Assembly (NCBI RefSeq): GCF_029269835.1
Contig: NZ_JARJBB010000016.1
Coordinates: 62,001 to 126,000 of the forward strand
Origin: Streptomyces tropicalis
Lineage (GTDB): Bacteria; Actinomycetota; Actinomycetes; Streptomycetales; Streptomycetaceae
Direction: 5' to 3'
DNA length: 64,000 nucleotides
Below are positions 56,078 to 64,000 of this stretch, one piece after another. A program made the translations under genes and the position numbers. The notes under the pieces are model-generated. The model ran no database searches and was not told the DNA's origin. It was given only the letters and a program-made list of their open reading frames with translations. Every line of letters starts with the position of its first letter. Position 1 is the first letter of the stretch.

Positions 56078-56997
56078 GCGGCCGCCCCCGCGCCCACCCG
56101 CGTCGGTCCCGTCCGGCCCTGCCGGCCCGGACCACCACCTCCACGCTGCCGCGCGCGGGCGCCGTGTCCGTGCCTCCGGGCCTCGCCGCTGCGGAGGGCC
56201 CTCTCGCCGCCCCCCGGCCTCGCCGCTGCGCGCTGCTGCCCCGTCCCGCCCGGCACCGCCGCCGGGTCTCCCCCCCCGCGACGGTGTCTCCGGCTCGGCG
56301 TCGCCGTATCCGACCTGCCCGGCCCCTGCCGGACCGGTCACGGGCCCCGTACGACGGGTGCAGCCGCGTGCCGTGACGGGGGTTCGGGTCTCCGGCGTGC
56401 ACCGCCTCGCCTCGCCCCGGGCGACTGCCCGGTCCGCCCCGCGCGGATCCGACCCGTCCGGCTCCGGCCGGACCGGCGGGCGGCCCCCGTACGTCCGACA
56501 CCGCCTCGCGCTGCACCGGGTGCGCCCCGTACGGCGCGCGCTGCCGTGCCCCGCACGGGGCGCGGCGCCGCCCGCCACCGCACCCCGCGCCGGGGCATCG
56601 GCCCCGCCTCCGCCACCGCGCCGGTCGCGCCGCACCCCGCCCGGATACCGCTCAGCCCGGCCCGTTGCGGCGTACCCCGTGCAGGCACCCCGCCCCGCCG
56701 CCGCCCCTCCGCCACACCGGGTGCACGGCGCGGCTGCAGGACGGCGCGGCGACCCCTACGGGGCGGTGCGTGCCCCCGGCGCCGGTGTCATACCGCAGGC
56801 GTACGCGGAGTTGAGTCCGCGGTCTGACGCTTCTTCACGGCGGATTTGGTCATATGGAAACCACGGGCACCACCGCTCCTCACCGATTCGGGTGAGAATG
56901 GCGGCTCGGGGTGGTGGGGTGCCGGCCCGCTCGGGCGAAGGCGCGAGCGGGGGACGAGGACAGACGCGCAGCCGCCGACGACGGAGGTAGGGCACAC
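56078..56997. other. Gene-poor, C-rich gap
   Basis: About 920 bp have no convincing gene. The plus strand is strongly C-rich. Frames are Arg/Pro/Ala/Gly-rich on both strands and show no domain; one minus-strand frame (56338-56715) repeats VRG-like units. Several CCCCGTACG-type words recur. CTCACC/GGTGAG near 56878 and a relatively AT-rich segment after about 56800 may carry the promoter for the next gene. Confidence 0.55.
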
Positions 56998-58227
56998 ATG
57001 GCACCGTACGAAACCGACGACAGCACGCGCGCCGAGGACGCCGACGATCTGCGCGCGGGGCCGCGCCGGTCCGCACGCTACGTCGTCCCGGTCGCGGTGG
57101 TGGGGGTGGCCGCGGCGACCATCGGGCTCGTCCCCGCGCTCGCCGACTCCGGCAATCCCGACCTGCCGAAGATCACCGCGCAGCAACTCATCGAGAAAAT
57201 CGCCAAGTCGGACGTCCAGCAGATGTCCGGCACGGTGAAGATCACCACCGACCTGGGCCTGCCGAACCTCGGCGGACTGCAGAACAGCATGGCCTCGGCG
57301 GCCCCCCGCGGCGGGTCCGGTTCCTCCGCCGACCCGTCCTCCAAGCTGATGGAGCTGGCCTCCGGCACGCACACCGTGCGCGTCGCGACCGACGGCCAGG
57401 ACCGGCAGAAGCTGTCGCTGGTCGAGAGCGCCGCCGAGTACAGCCTCATCCACGACGGCAAGGACGTCTGGGGCTACGACAGCGCCTCCGACCAGGTCTT
57501 CCACAGCACCGCGGCCCAGGACGGCGGGAAGCGGCACGACCCGGCCCCGGCCACGCCCAAGGACTTCGCCGACCAGGCGCTGAAGGCGGCCGGCGACACC
57601 ACCTCGGTCACGGTCGGCGGGACCGCCCAGGTCGCCGGGCGCGACGCCTACAAGCTGGTCGTGAAGCCGAAGCAGTCCGGCAGCACGGTCGGCGCCGTCA
57701 CCATCGCGGTCGACGCGAAGACCGGCATGCCGCTGAAGTTCACGCTGACCCCGGCGAGCGGCGGCGCCGCCGTCGTGGACGCCGGCTTCACGAAGATCAG
57801 CTACGCCCGTCCGGCCGCCTCGACCTTCCGCTTCACCCCGCCGAAGGGTGCGAAGGTCACCGAGGAGAAGGACGGGGCCCACGGCGACCACCGGCACCCC
57901 AAGGGCGCCGGGCCGTCGTCGCACGGCCTGCTGCCGGGGATGCCCGGCGAGAAGGGCGCCAAGGGCGGCCGGAAGGTCATCGGCAAGGGCTGGAACTCCA
58001 TCGCCGTCCTCGACACCGGCAGCAAGGGCGGCACGCCGTCCGCGTCCGGCGCGAAGGGCCTGGGCGGCATGCTCGGCTCGCTGGGCGACCCGGTGTCCGG
58101 GAAGTTCGGCAAGGGCACGGTCTTCTCGACCCGCCTGATCAACGCCCTGATGATGAACGACGGCAAGATCTACGTCGGCGCCGTCACCAAGGACGCGCTG
58201 GTCAAGGCCGCCGACACCGGCCACTGA
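56998..58227 (+). CDS. LolA-like lipoprotein-carrier-domain protein, membrane anchored
   Basis: The 409-residue protein has a short charged start and one hydrophobic segment (about 28-50), likely a signal anchor. A LolA/RseB-like beta-sheet domain of about 220 residues follows: QMSGTVKITTDLGLPN, HDGKDVWGYDSASDQVFHS, and TIAVDAKTGMPLKFTL. The C-terminal third is Gly/Lys-rich with the KVIGKGWNSIAVL strand. It may bind lipids outside the membrane or regulate a sensor. It precedes an ABC exporter in the same direction, so a shared role is likely. GGAGG is about 10 nt before the ATG. Confidence 0.8.
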   Translation: MAPYETDDSTRAEDADDLRAGPRRSARYVVPVAVVGVAAATIGLVPALADSGNPDLPKITAQQLIEKIAKSDVQQMSGTVKITTDLGLPNLGGLQNSMASAAPRGGSGSSADPSSKLMELASGTHTVRVATDGQDRQKLSLVESAAEYSLIHDGKDVWGYDSASDQVFHSTAAQDGGKRHDPAPATPKDFADQALKAAGDTTSVTVGGTAQVAGRDAYKLVVKPKQSGSTVGAVTIAVDAKTGMPLKFTLTPASGGAAVVDAGFTKISYARPAASTFRFTPPKGAKVTEEKDGAHGDHRHPKGAGPSSHGLLPGMPGEKGAKGGRKVIGKGWNSIAVLDTGSKGGTPSASGAKGLGGMLGSLGDPVSGKFGKGTVFSTRLINALMMNDGKIYVGAVTKDALVKAADTGH

Positions 58228-58310
58228 CGGCCCACGGGCACCGACCGCCCCCGGGGCGCCGACCGCCTCCGGGCGTCAGCGCCCCGGGGCACGAGGAGAC
58301 GAGGGAGCCG

Positions 58311-59288
58311 ATGGACGAGGCGTCCGCCGCGGAGCCGGACTCCGCGCGGGGCACGGGTGACGACGTCATCCGCACCCGCGCGCTCACCAAGCGCTACCGC
58401 GGCGGACAGCTCGCCGTGGACGGGCTCGACCTGACCGTCCCGGCGGGCAGCGTCTTCGGCTTCCTCGGCCCGAACGGCTCGGGCAAGACCACCACCATCC
58501 GCATGCTGGTGGGGCTGATCGAGCCCACCTCCGGCACGGCACGCGTCCTGGGCCGCCCCATGCCCCGGTCCACGCGTGCCGTGCTGCCGCACGTGGGCGC
58601 CCTCATCGAGGGCCCCGCGCTCTACGGCTTCCTCTCCGGCCGGGACAACCTGCTGCGCCTCGACGCCGCCGACCCGACCGCCGACCCCCGCACCCGGCGC
58701 ACCCGGGCGGCGGCCGCCCTGGACCGGGTGGGCCTCACGGCGGCCGCGGGCAAGAAGGCGAAGGCGTACTCCCTGGGCATGAAGCAGCGCCTGGGCCTGG
58801 CCGCCGCGCTGCTCCGGCCGCGCCGGCTGCTCGTGCTGGACGAGCCCACCAACGGCCTGGACCCGCAGGGCATGCGGGAGATCCGCACCCTGGTCCGGGA
58901 GCTGGCCGGCGACGGCACGACCGTCTTCCTCTCCTCCCACCTGCTCGACGAGATCGAGCAGGTGTGCACGCACGTGGCCGTGATGGCCCGCGGCCGGCTG
59001 GTCACCCAGGGTCCGGTCGGGACCCTGGCCGCGGGGCTGCGAGGGCGGCTGGTGGTGACCACGCCCGACGCCGCCGACGCGGCACGCGTGCTGAAGGAGC
59101 AGGGGGTCGGCGACGTCGCCGCCGACGGCGACCGGGTCACCGGCGACCCGCCGGACCGCGACCTCGCCGAGCTGAACACCGCGCTGGTGACGGCAGGCGT
59201 CCGGGTCCGCGGCTTCGGCGTCGAACGGGCCTCCCTGGAGGACGCGTTCATGGCACTCACGGGGGAGGGGTTCGATGTCGCGGGCTGA
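58311..59288 (+). CDS. ABC transporter ATP-binding protein (ABC-2 exporter type)
   Basis: The 325-residue ATPase has Walker A GPNGSGKT (53-60), the signature YSLGMKQRLGLA, Walker B LLVLDEPTNGLD, and a C-terminal extension of about 60 residues typical of ABC-2 ATPases. It powers the permease that overlaps it by 14 bases. The substrate is unknown; the LolA-like protein upstream suggests lipid or lipoprotein handling. GGGAGC precedes ATG 58311. Confidence 0.95.
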   Translation: MDEASAAEPDSARGTGDDVIRTRALTKRYRGGQLAVDGLDLTVPAGSVFGFLGPNGSGKTTTIRMLVGLIEPTSGTARVLGRPMPRSTRAVLPHVGALIEGPALYGFLSGRDNLLRLDAADPTADPRTRRTRAAAALDRVGLTAAAGKKAKAYSLGMKQRLGLAAALLRPRRLLVLDEPTNGLDPQGMREIRTLVRELAGDGTTVFLSSHLLDEIEQVCTHVAVMARGRLVTQGPVGTLAAGLRGRLVVTTPDAADAARVLKEQGVGDVAADGDRVTGDPPDRDLAELNTALVTAGVRVRGFGVERASLEDAFMALTGEGFDVAG

Positions 59289-60216
59289 TCCGGAGACCGA
59301 AGGGACCGCACGGACCGCGCGGCCGGCCGCGGACACGGGGCCCGTCACGGAGCCGGCCGGTGCCGGCCGTGCGCCGAGCCCGCTGCGGACGCTCGGGCTG
59401 CTGCGCAGCGAACTGTCGACCACGTTCCGGCGCTGGCGCACCCTCGCCCTGCTGGCCGTGCTGGCGGCCGTGCCGGTCCTGGTCGGGATCGCCGTGCGGA
59501 TCCAGACGGGCGACGGGCAGCAGTCCGGCCGCGGGGGAGGCGGCGGACCGGCGTTCCTCACCCAGGTCACCCACAACGGCCTGTTCCTCGTCTTCACCGC
59601 GCTGGCGGCGACCCTGCCGTTCTTCCTGCCGCTGGCCGTCGGGGTCGTCGCGGGCGACGCGGTCGCGGGCGAGGCGAACGCCGGCACCCTGCGCTACCTC
59701 CTGGTCGCCCCGGCCGGCCGCACCCGCCTGCTGGTCGTCAAGTACGCCACGACGACGGCCTTCTGCCTGGTGGCCACCCTCGTGGTCGCCCTGTCGGCGC
59801 TCGCCGTCGGTGCGCTGCTGTTCCCGCTCGGGGACCTCATGACCATCTCCGGCACCCGGATCACCTTCGCCGACGGCCTGGGCCGGGCCCTGCTGATCGC
59901 GCTGGCCGTCGCCGTCTCGCTGACCGGCCTCGCCGCCCTCGGCCTGTTCGTCTCCACGCTGACCAACAGCGGTGTCGCGGCGATGGCGACGACCGTGGGC
60001 CTGCTGATCACCGTGCAGATCACCGACCAGCTCCCCCAGCTCCACGCGATCCAGCCGTACCTCTTCCCGCACTACTGGCTGTCCTTCGCCGACCTGATGC
60101 GCGACCCGGTCTACTGGGACGACCTGGTGAAGAACCTTCAGCTGCAGGCCCTGTACGCGGCCGTCTTCGGTTCGGCGGCCTGGGCACGCTTCACCACGAA
60201 GGACGTCACCGCCTGA
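59275..60216 (+). CDS. ABC-2 type permease
   Basis: The 313-residue membrane protein has six predicted helices (the first about 55-75). An ABC-2 pattern is visible: a hydrophobic pair, then LPFFLPLAVGVVAGDAVAGE and the Gly/Ala-rich core. About 40 residues of Pro/Ala/Arg-rich cytoplasmic N-terminus precede the first helix. The start lies inside the ATPase gene (14-base overlap), so translation is coupled. It probably forms the channel of the exporter. Confidence 0.9.
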   Translation: MSRADPETEGTARTARPAADTGPVTEPAGAGRAPSPLRTLGLLRSELSTTFRRWRTLALLAVLAAVPVLVGIAVRIQTGDGQQSGRGGGGGPAFLTQVTHNGLFLVFTALAATLPFFLPLAVGVVAGDAVAGEANAGTLRYLLVAPAGRTRLLVVKYATTTAFCLVATLVVALSALAVGALLFPLGDLMTISGTRITFADGLGRALLIALAVAVSLTGLAALGLFVSTLTNSGVAAMATTVGLLITVQITDQLPQLHAIQPYLFPHYWLSFADLMRDPVYWDDLVKNLQLQALYAAVFGSAAWARFTTKDVTA

Positions 60217-60245
60217 GAGCCCTCAGGGGGCCGGCCGCGCGGGAG

Positions 60246-60770
60246 TCAGCGGCTCCGGCCCGCCGCGCCCGTGAGGCGGGACAGCGGCTCCGCCTCGCGC
60301 GGCGGTCCCCCGGCGAGGTCGCCGAGCCGCCAGGCGGGCACCCACGGGACGCGGTAGACGTCGATGACCGACTCCAGTCCCTTCACGCGCTGCGCGAGCG
60401 GCCGGGGGAGCCGGCCCGGCGCGTCCGCGACGAGCACGACGGCGTCCAGGTCGAGCCCGGCGGGCGCGACCCCCCTGCGGAACGCCTCCACGCCCCGCGC
60501 CACGGAGTCGAGTCCGCTCGCATGCGTGCGGGCCACCAGCAGGACCGACGGGGGCGCGTCGGGCCCGGGCCAGTCCCGTCCGCAGTCGTGGCCGCCGTAG
60601 ACCGCGGCGAGCGTGGTCGTCCCCGCGCCGCCGTGCGTGGCCACCCAGGAGAAGCGCCGGGGCGTCACGGCGCAGCCGGGTGTCCGGCCGGGCACGGGCT
60701 CCGGCACGCCGGAGCCGGGCACCGGCCCGCGGATCCAGATCTCCGGTCCCCGCCGCACACCTGTCCCCAT
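60246..60770 (-). CDS. DUF6668-like protein with degenerate P-loop
   Basis: The 174-residue protein has THGGAGTTTLAA near residues 45-56, which resembles a P-loop (GGxGTTTL) but lacks the conserved Lys of Walker A. The strand-helix pattern LLVARTHASGLDSV and DAVVLVADAPGRLP supports a Rossmann-like NTPase relative. No catalytic motif is complete, so it may bind rather than hydrolyse nucleotide. It is convergent with the permease and divergent from the TPR-like gene. DUF6668 is my recollection of the family name, not a search result. Confidence 0.65.
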   Translation of the reverse strand: MGTGVRRGPEIWIRGPVPGSGVPEPVPGRTPGCAVTPRRFSWVATHGGAGTTTLAAVYGGHDCGRDWPGPDAPPSVLLVARTHASGLDSVARGVEAFRRGVAPAGLDLDAVVLVADAPGRLPRPLAQRVKGLESVIDVYRVPWVPAWRLGDLAGGPPREAEPLSRLTGAAGRSR

Positions 60771-60949
60771 GCCCGCCCGCTCTCCCTCACCGTCCCGACG
60801 ATCCTGCCGCCCGGGGCGTTACCGGCGACACACGGAAGCCGTTCCTGGTGCGAGTCTGTGACGTCGCGGTGACGTGAGAACCGCAGGCGGGCGGAGAGAC
60901 TCGACAGTACGCGTTCGACCGGATCGCACGCATCCGAGTGAGGGAGCAG

Positions 60950-62605
60950 ATGTCTCGACTGAGCCGCGAGAAGAAGCGGGAAGAGAAGCACACCGTGCGC
61001 GCGGCGGCACCGGCCGCCGTGCCGATCGCCGTGCACGTGCCCGTGGACGGCGCGGCGGCCTCGGTCGACGGCGTGCCGGTCCGCTCCACCGCGGGTGAGG
61101 AGATCCAGCACACCGTGCTCGACCACCTGCACCGCCTCGCCCTGGCGACCGGCCGTCCCGTCCACGCGACGGTCACCGACGAGCGCATCGGCTACGTCGT
61201 CCCGCTCAGCGTCCGGGGCGACGGCTCCAGCGTCTTCACCGCCGAACCCCTGCGCACGGCTCCGCCCGCGCCGCCGGTGCCGCCCGCGCTGCCGTCGGCC
61301 GGGGGCCGCCCCGCGGCGACCGGTGACGCCCCGCGCCCGACGGCGGACCGTGCCACGCACCGGCTGCCCCGGGCGCCGGAGCCCGCGCACGCCTTCCCCG
61401 AGCCGGTGCAGGAGGACGCGGAGTCGGCGCAGCGCTTCCCCGAGCCCGCGGAGCAGCCCGGCGCGGCGGAGGAGACCCCGCACCCGGTGCGGGAGACCGC
61501 TCCGACGTTCCCGCTGCGGGCCGTGCAGGAGGCCCCGCCCGGCGGGACGGCCCCCACCTTCCCGCTGCGGGCCGTCCCGGATCCGCAGCCGTCGGGCGGG
61601 ACCGCACCGACCTACGCGCTGCGGCCGATACCGGCCGTGGCCGATCCGGCGCGGACCGGGGGCGCGGCCGATCCGGCGCGGCCCGCGGACGCCGCGCGGC
61701 CCGCCACGCCGGAGCACCCGGAACCGGCGGCCCCGGAAGGTCCGGAGGCTCCGGAGACCTCGGCTGTCCAGGAGGCCCCGGCGGACCGGCCGGCTCCGGG
61801 CACGGTCACCGCACCGACCGGAGCCTTCGGCCCGCCCCCGGTCATGGACGCCCCGTCCCCGGCCGCGGACACCCCGTCCCCGGTCGTGGGCGTCCAGTCC
61901 CCGGCTGTGGGCGCCCCGGCGCCGGGCCTGAACGCCCAGCCCCCGGTCATGGACGCCCCGCCCGCACCCGCCCCGGCTGCCCGCCCCCGGCCGGCGGCCG
62001 CCCCGCGGGTGCCGATGGGATCCGAACTGATCCTCCCGGCCGAGCCGGACCCCAAGCCCACACCCGCCCGCGGCTTCGACGCCGTGGCCGAGGCCGTGCT
62101 CGGGGACGACCCGAGGACCGCGGGCGGCCCGGGCGGCGCGCTCCTGCTCGCCGAACCGCTGGCCCGCGTCAACGAGGCCGTGAAGGCGGGCCGGATCGAG
62201 GAGGCGGCGGCGCTCGCGGAGCACACCGTCGCCGAGGCGTCGGGCACCCTCGGCCCCGAGCACGCCGAGGTGCTGCGGGTGCGCGAACTCAGCGCCTACA
62301 TCGCCTATCTGGCCGCCGACCCGCTGCGGGCGTTCACGCTCTCGCTGGACGTCGCCCGGGTGCGGCGCCGTGCCGGTGACGCGGAGGCCGCCTACGGCAA
62401 CGTGCAGAGCGCGGCCGCCGCCTGGCGCGCGGTGCGCGACCCGGAGGAGGGCCTGCGGCTCGGCCGCGACCTGATCGACCTGTGGACCGGACTCACGGCC
62501 GAGGACGGTCCCGCGGCGGACGACATCGAGCAACTGGAATCCGCCCGGGCCCGCATGGGCCGCCTCACCGAACGCGCCCGCAGGGCCGCCCCGCCGACGG
62601 ACTGA
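60950..62605 (+). CDS. Large protein with repeated Pro-rich linker and C-terminal TPR-like domain
   Basis: The 551-residue protein has a basic start and an about 90-residue N-terminal domain. A long Pro/Ala-rich linker follows (about 95-365), in which a TAPTFPLRAV-like unit occurs three times (about 185-225). The helical C-terminal domain (about 375-535) resembles tetratricopeptide repeats. No signal peptide or membrane helix was seen. It may act as a scaffold. It is divergent from the DUF6668-like gene with 179 bp between. ATG 60950 follows AGGGAG closely; GTG 60938 is an in-frame alternative. Confidence 0.75.
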   Translation: MSRLSREKKREEKHTVRAAAPAAVPIAVHVPVDGAAASVDGVPVRSTAGEEIQHTVLDHLHRLALATGRPVHATVTDERIGYVVPLSVRGDGSSVFTAEPLRTAPPAPPVPPALPSAGGRPAATGDAPRPTADRATHRLPRAPEPAHAFPEPVQEDAESAQRFPEPAEQPGAAEETPHPVRETAPTFPLRAVQEAPPGGTAPTFPLRAVPDPQPSGGTAPTYALRPIPAVADPARTGGAADPARPADAARPATPEHPEPAAPEGPEAPETSAVQEAPADRPAPGTVTAPTGAFGPPPVMDAPSPAADTPSPVVGVQSPAVGAPAPGLNAQPPVMDAPPAPAPAARPRPAAAPRVPMGSELILPAEPDPKPTPARGFDAVAEAVLGDDPRTAGGPGGALLLAEPLARVNEAVKAGRIEEAAALAEHTVAEASGTLGPEHAEVLRVRELSAYIAYLAADPLRAFTLSLDVARVRRRAGDAEAAYGNVQSAAAAWRAVRDPEEGLRLGRDLIDLWTGLTAEDGPAADDIEQLESARARMGRLTERARRAAPPTD

Positions 62606-62610
62606 CCCGG

Positions 62611-62643
62611 GGGCCGGACCTCCCCGGTCCCCGGTCCGGGCCC
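62611..62643. terminator. Convergent GC hairpin
   Basis: GGGCCGGACC pairs with GGTCCGGGCCC across a 12-nt loop, with a 1-nt bulge. It fills the gap between two convergent stops. Confidence 0.55.
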
Positions 62644-62644
62644 G

Positions 62645-63118
62645 TCAGCACACGCAGAACTCGTTGCCCTCCGGGTCGGCCATCACCACCCACCCGCCGC
62701 TGGGCTCGGAGATCTGCCGCAGCACCTTCGCCCCGAGCCCCTCGAGCCGGACGACCTCCTGCGCCCGCCGCCCCTCGCCGGGGTGCAGGTCCAGGTGGAG
62801 CCGGTTCTTGCCGGTCTTCGGCTCGGGCACCCGCTGGAACAGCACCCGCCGGCCCAGTCCGGTGCCGCGCTGCTCGTCCCACGGGTCGTCGGGGTGGCGT
62901 ACGGCGACCAGGTCCCGGAAGGCGGGCCGGCCGTGGGACTCCACGGTGTCCGTGCGGGCGAGCGCGCCCGTCTCCAGCAGCCGTGCGACGAGGGCGCTGT
63001 TGTCCTCGACCTCGTAGTGCAGCGCGGCGGCGCAGAAGTCGGCCTGCGCATGCGGGTCGTCGGCGTCGACGACGAGCTTGAAGTGCACCGGGGTCGCCCC
63101 GGGGGTGGTCGCTGTCAT
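62645..63118 (-). CDS. VOC (glyoxalase/bleomycin resistance-like) superfamily protein
   Basis: The 157-residue protein has the paired beta-alpha-beta-beta-beta VOC layout. HFKLVVDADDPHAQADFCA starts the first half, and the second ends with the SEPSGGWVVMADPEGNEFC core containing a typical metal Glu. The substrate is unknown. ATG 63118 is taken as start; the in-frame extension upstream is Arg/Pro-rich and unlike the family. It is the last complete gene in the window. Confidence 0.85.
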   Translation of the reverse strand: MTATTPGATPVHFKLVVDADDPHAQADFCAAALHYEVEDNSALVARLLETGALARTDTVESHGRPAFRDLVAVRHPDDPWDEQRGTGLGRRVLFQRVPEPKTGKNRLHLDLHPGEGRRAQEVVRLEGLGAKVLRQISEPSGGWVVMADPEGNEFCVC

Positions 63119-63221
63119 GCGGACAGTCAAAGGGGTGCGGATGAGGAGGGCAACGGCCGTGCCGCGATCCCGGGCCGGCCCCCCGGCTCCTCCCGGGGAC
63201 GGCCCGACCGGAACGAAGGCC

Positions 63222-64000
63222 CTACGCCTCCACGGGATCCGAACCGGCCCGCCCCGCCACCGGCGCCGCACCGCACTCCGGGCCTCCCGCCACCGGTGCC
63301 GCACCGGGCGCCGGCTGTCCGCTCGCCACCGGCTCCGTACCGGTGCGGGTCGCGACCACCGCGCCGTCCGGGAGCGCGGTGAGCGAGGCGCCGATCCGCT
63401 CCCGGACCCGGGCCGCCCGGCGGGCCGCGCGCAGCCCGTCCCCGGTCAGCAGCGCCAGCGCCAGCCACACCAGGGCGAACCCGGCCCACCGCGCGGCGGG
63501 CATGGACTCGTGGAAGTAGACGACGCCGAGCGCGAACTGGAAGACCGGGGCGAGGTACTGCAGCAGCCCCAGCGTCGACAGCGGCACCCGGATGGCGGCG
63601 GCGCCGAAGCAGACCAGCGGCAGCGCGGTGACCACACCGGTGGAGGCGAGCAGCGCGGCGTGCCCGGCGCCGTGCACGGCGAAGGTGGAGCGGCCCTGCG
63701 CGCCGAGCCACAGCAGGTAGCCGAGCGCGGGCAGGAACTGCACCGCGGTCTCCGCCGCCAGCGACTCGACGCCGCCGAGGCCGACCTTCTTCTTCACCAG
63801 GCCGTAGGTCGCGAAGGAGAAGGCGAGGCAGAGCGAGATCCACGGCGGGCGGCCGTAGCCGACGGCGAGCACGACCACGGCGGCGAGGCCGACCCCGACA
63901 GCCGCCCACTGCACCGGCCGCAGCCGCTCCTTGAGGATCAGCACGCCCATCGCGATGGTGACCAGCGGGTTGATGAAGTAGCCCAGCGACGCCTCGACCA
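63222..64000 (-). CDS. EamA/RarD-type transporter (partial)
   Basis: The visible part (at least 242 codons; the start is beyond 64000) encodes an integral membrane protein with about six helices in the EamA/RarD pattern. Segments such as SFATYGLVKKKVGL, LLQYLAPVFQFALGVVYFHESMP and the final hydrophobic pair match the RarD branch. A disordered Gly/Ala/Pro-rich tail of about 45 residues ends the protein. Substrate is unknown. Confidence 0.75.
   Translation of the reverse strand, partial: VEASLGYFINPLVTIAMGVLILKERLRPVQWAAVGVGLAAVVVLAVGYGRPPWISLCLAFSFATYGLVKKKVGLGGVESLAAETAVQFLPALGYLLWLGAQGRSTFAVHGAGHAALLASTGVVTALPLVCFGAAAIRVPLSTLGLLQYLAPVFQFALGVVYFHESMPAARWAGFALVWLALALLTGDGLRAARRAARVRERIGASLTALPDGAVVATRTGTEPVASGQPAPGAAPVAGGPECGAAPVAGRAGSDPVEA

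Noticed and set aside
56338..56715. 125-codon minus-strand frame in the C-rich gap
   Set aside because: It is Arg/Gly/Ala-rich with short VRG-like repeats, no ribosome site and no recognisable domain; not accepted as a gene.

Overview
The window is a piece of a very GC-rich actinobacterial chromosome, almost certainly Streptomyces. Third codon positions are nearly all G or C, GTG starts are frequent, and the gene content is core streptomycete: futalosine-route menaquinone genes, a full nuoA-N operon, and a c-di-AMP riboswitch on a cell-wall hydrolase. I saw no CRISPR array, insertion sequence, prophage, tRNA or rRNA.

Layout. 1-5400: the tail of a cytochrome c biogenesis gene (ccsB/resC type), an SRPBCC protein, a membrane-anchored periplasmic-binding-like protein coupled to a large P-loop ATPase, a nucleoside deaminase and a small membrane protein. 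5488-10425: menaquinone genes mqnL (UbiD-like), mqnP (UbiA-like) and mqnM (UbiX-like), an Lrp regulator, and mqnE. 10460-16223: GNAT, DUF4229, TetR, MaoC-like and acyl-CoA synthetase genes, a LysR remnant and cspA. 16522-27179: mqnA, a Ser/Thr kinase, a 19-codon upstream ORF coupled to a prepilin peptidase, mqnC, an amidohydrolase-like fragment, a GH18-like lipoprotein, menG, a PASTA protein, a GNAT and a geranylgeranyl-reductase-family flavoprotein. 27669-45514: an NlpC/P60 hydrolase, a long regulatory gap with a Rex-type operator, and nuoABCDEFGHIJKLMN. 45720-54240: recQ, an M56-type peptidase, fumarylacetoacetase, an ATP-grasp enzyme, an AhpD-like protein, a Cof-type phosphatase and a transglycosylase behind a ydaO/yuaA (c-di-AMP) riboswitch. 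54991-64000: a polyprenyl diphosphate synthase, a gene-poor 1 kb gap, a LolA-like protein with an ABC-2 exporter, a divergent pair of poorly known genes, a VOC protein and a truncated EamA/RarD transporter.

How it fits together. The region is organised around menaquinone respiration. MqnA makes the pathway's first product from chorismate, MqnE and MqnC are its radical-SAM steps, and MqnP/L/M prenylate and decarboxylate the ring. The prenyl synthase supplies the side chain, MenG methylates the quinone, and the reductase probably saturates part of the chain. Complex I (nuo) then reduces the quinone with NADH, under likely Rex (NADH/NAD+) control. mqnB and mqnD are not in the window, so the pathway is split. 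Cell-wall enzymes (NlpC/P60, SLT) and signalling proteins (kinase, PASTA protein) are interspersed.

The most unusual features are the coupled ATPase/binding-protein pair, the 19-codon leader ORF, many apparently leaderless starts with a -10-like hexamer about 6 nt upstream, a perfect 46-bp palindrome before the M56 gene, a cluster of GATCAC elements and inverted repeats upstream of nuoA, and the c-di-AMP riboswitch. Gene symbols rest on motifs and gene order only; no database search was run.
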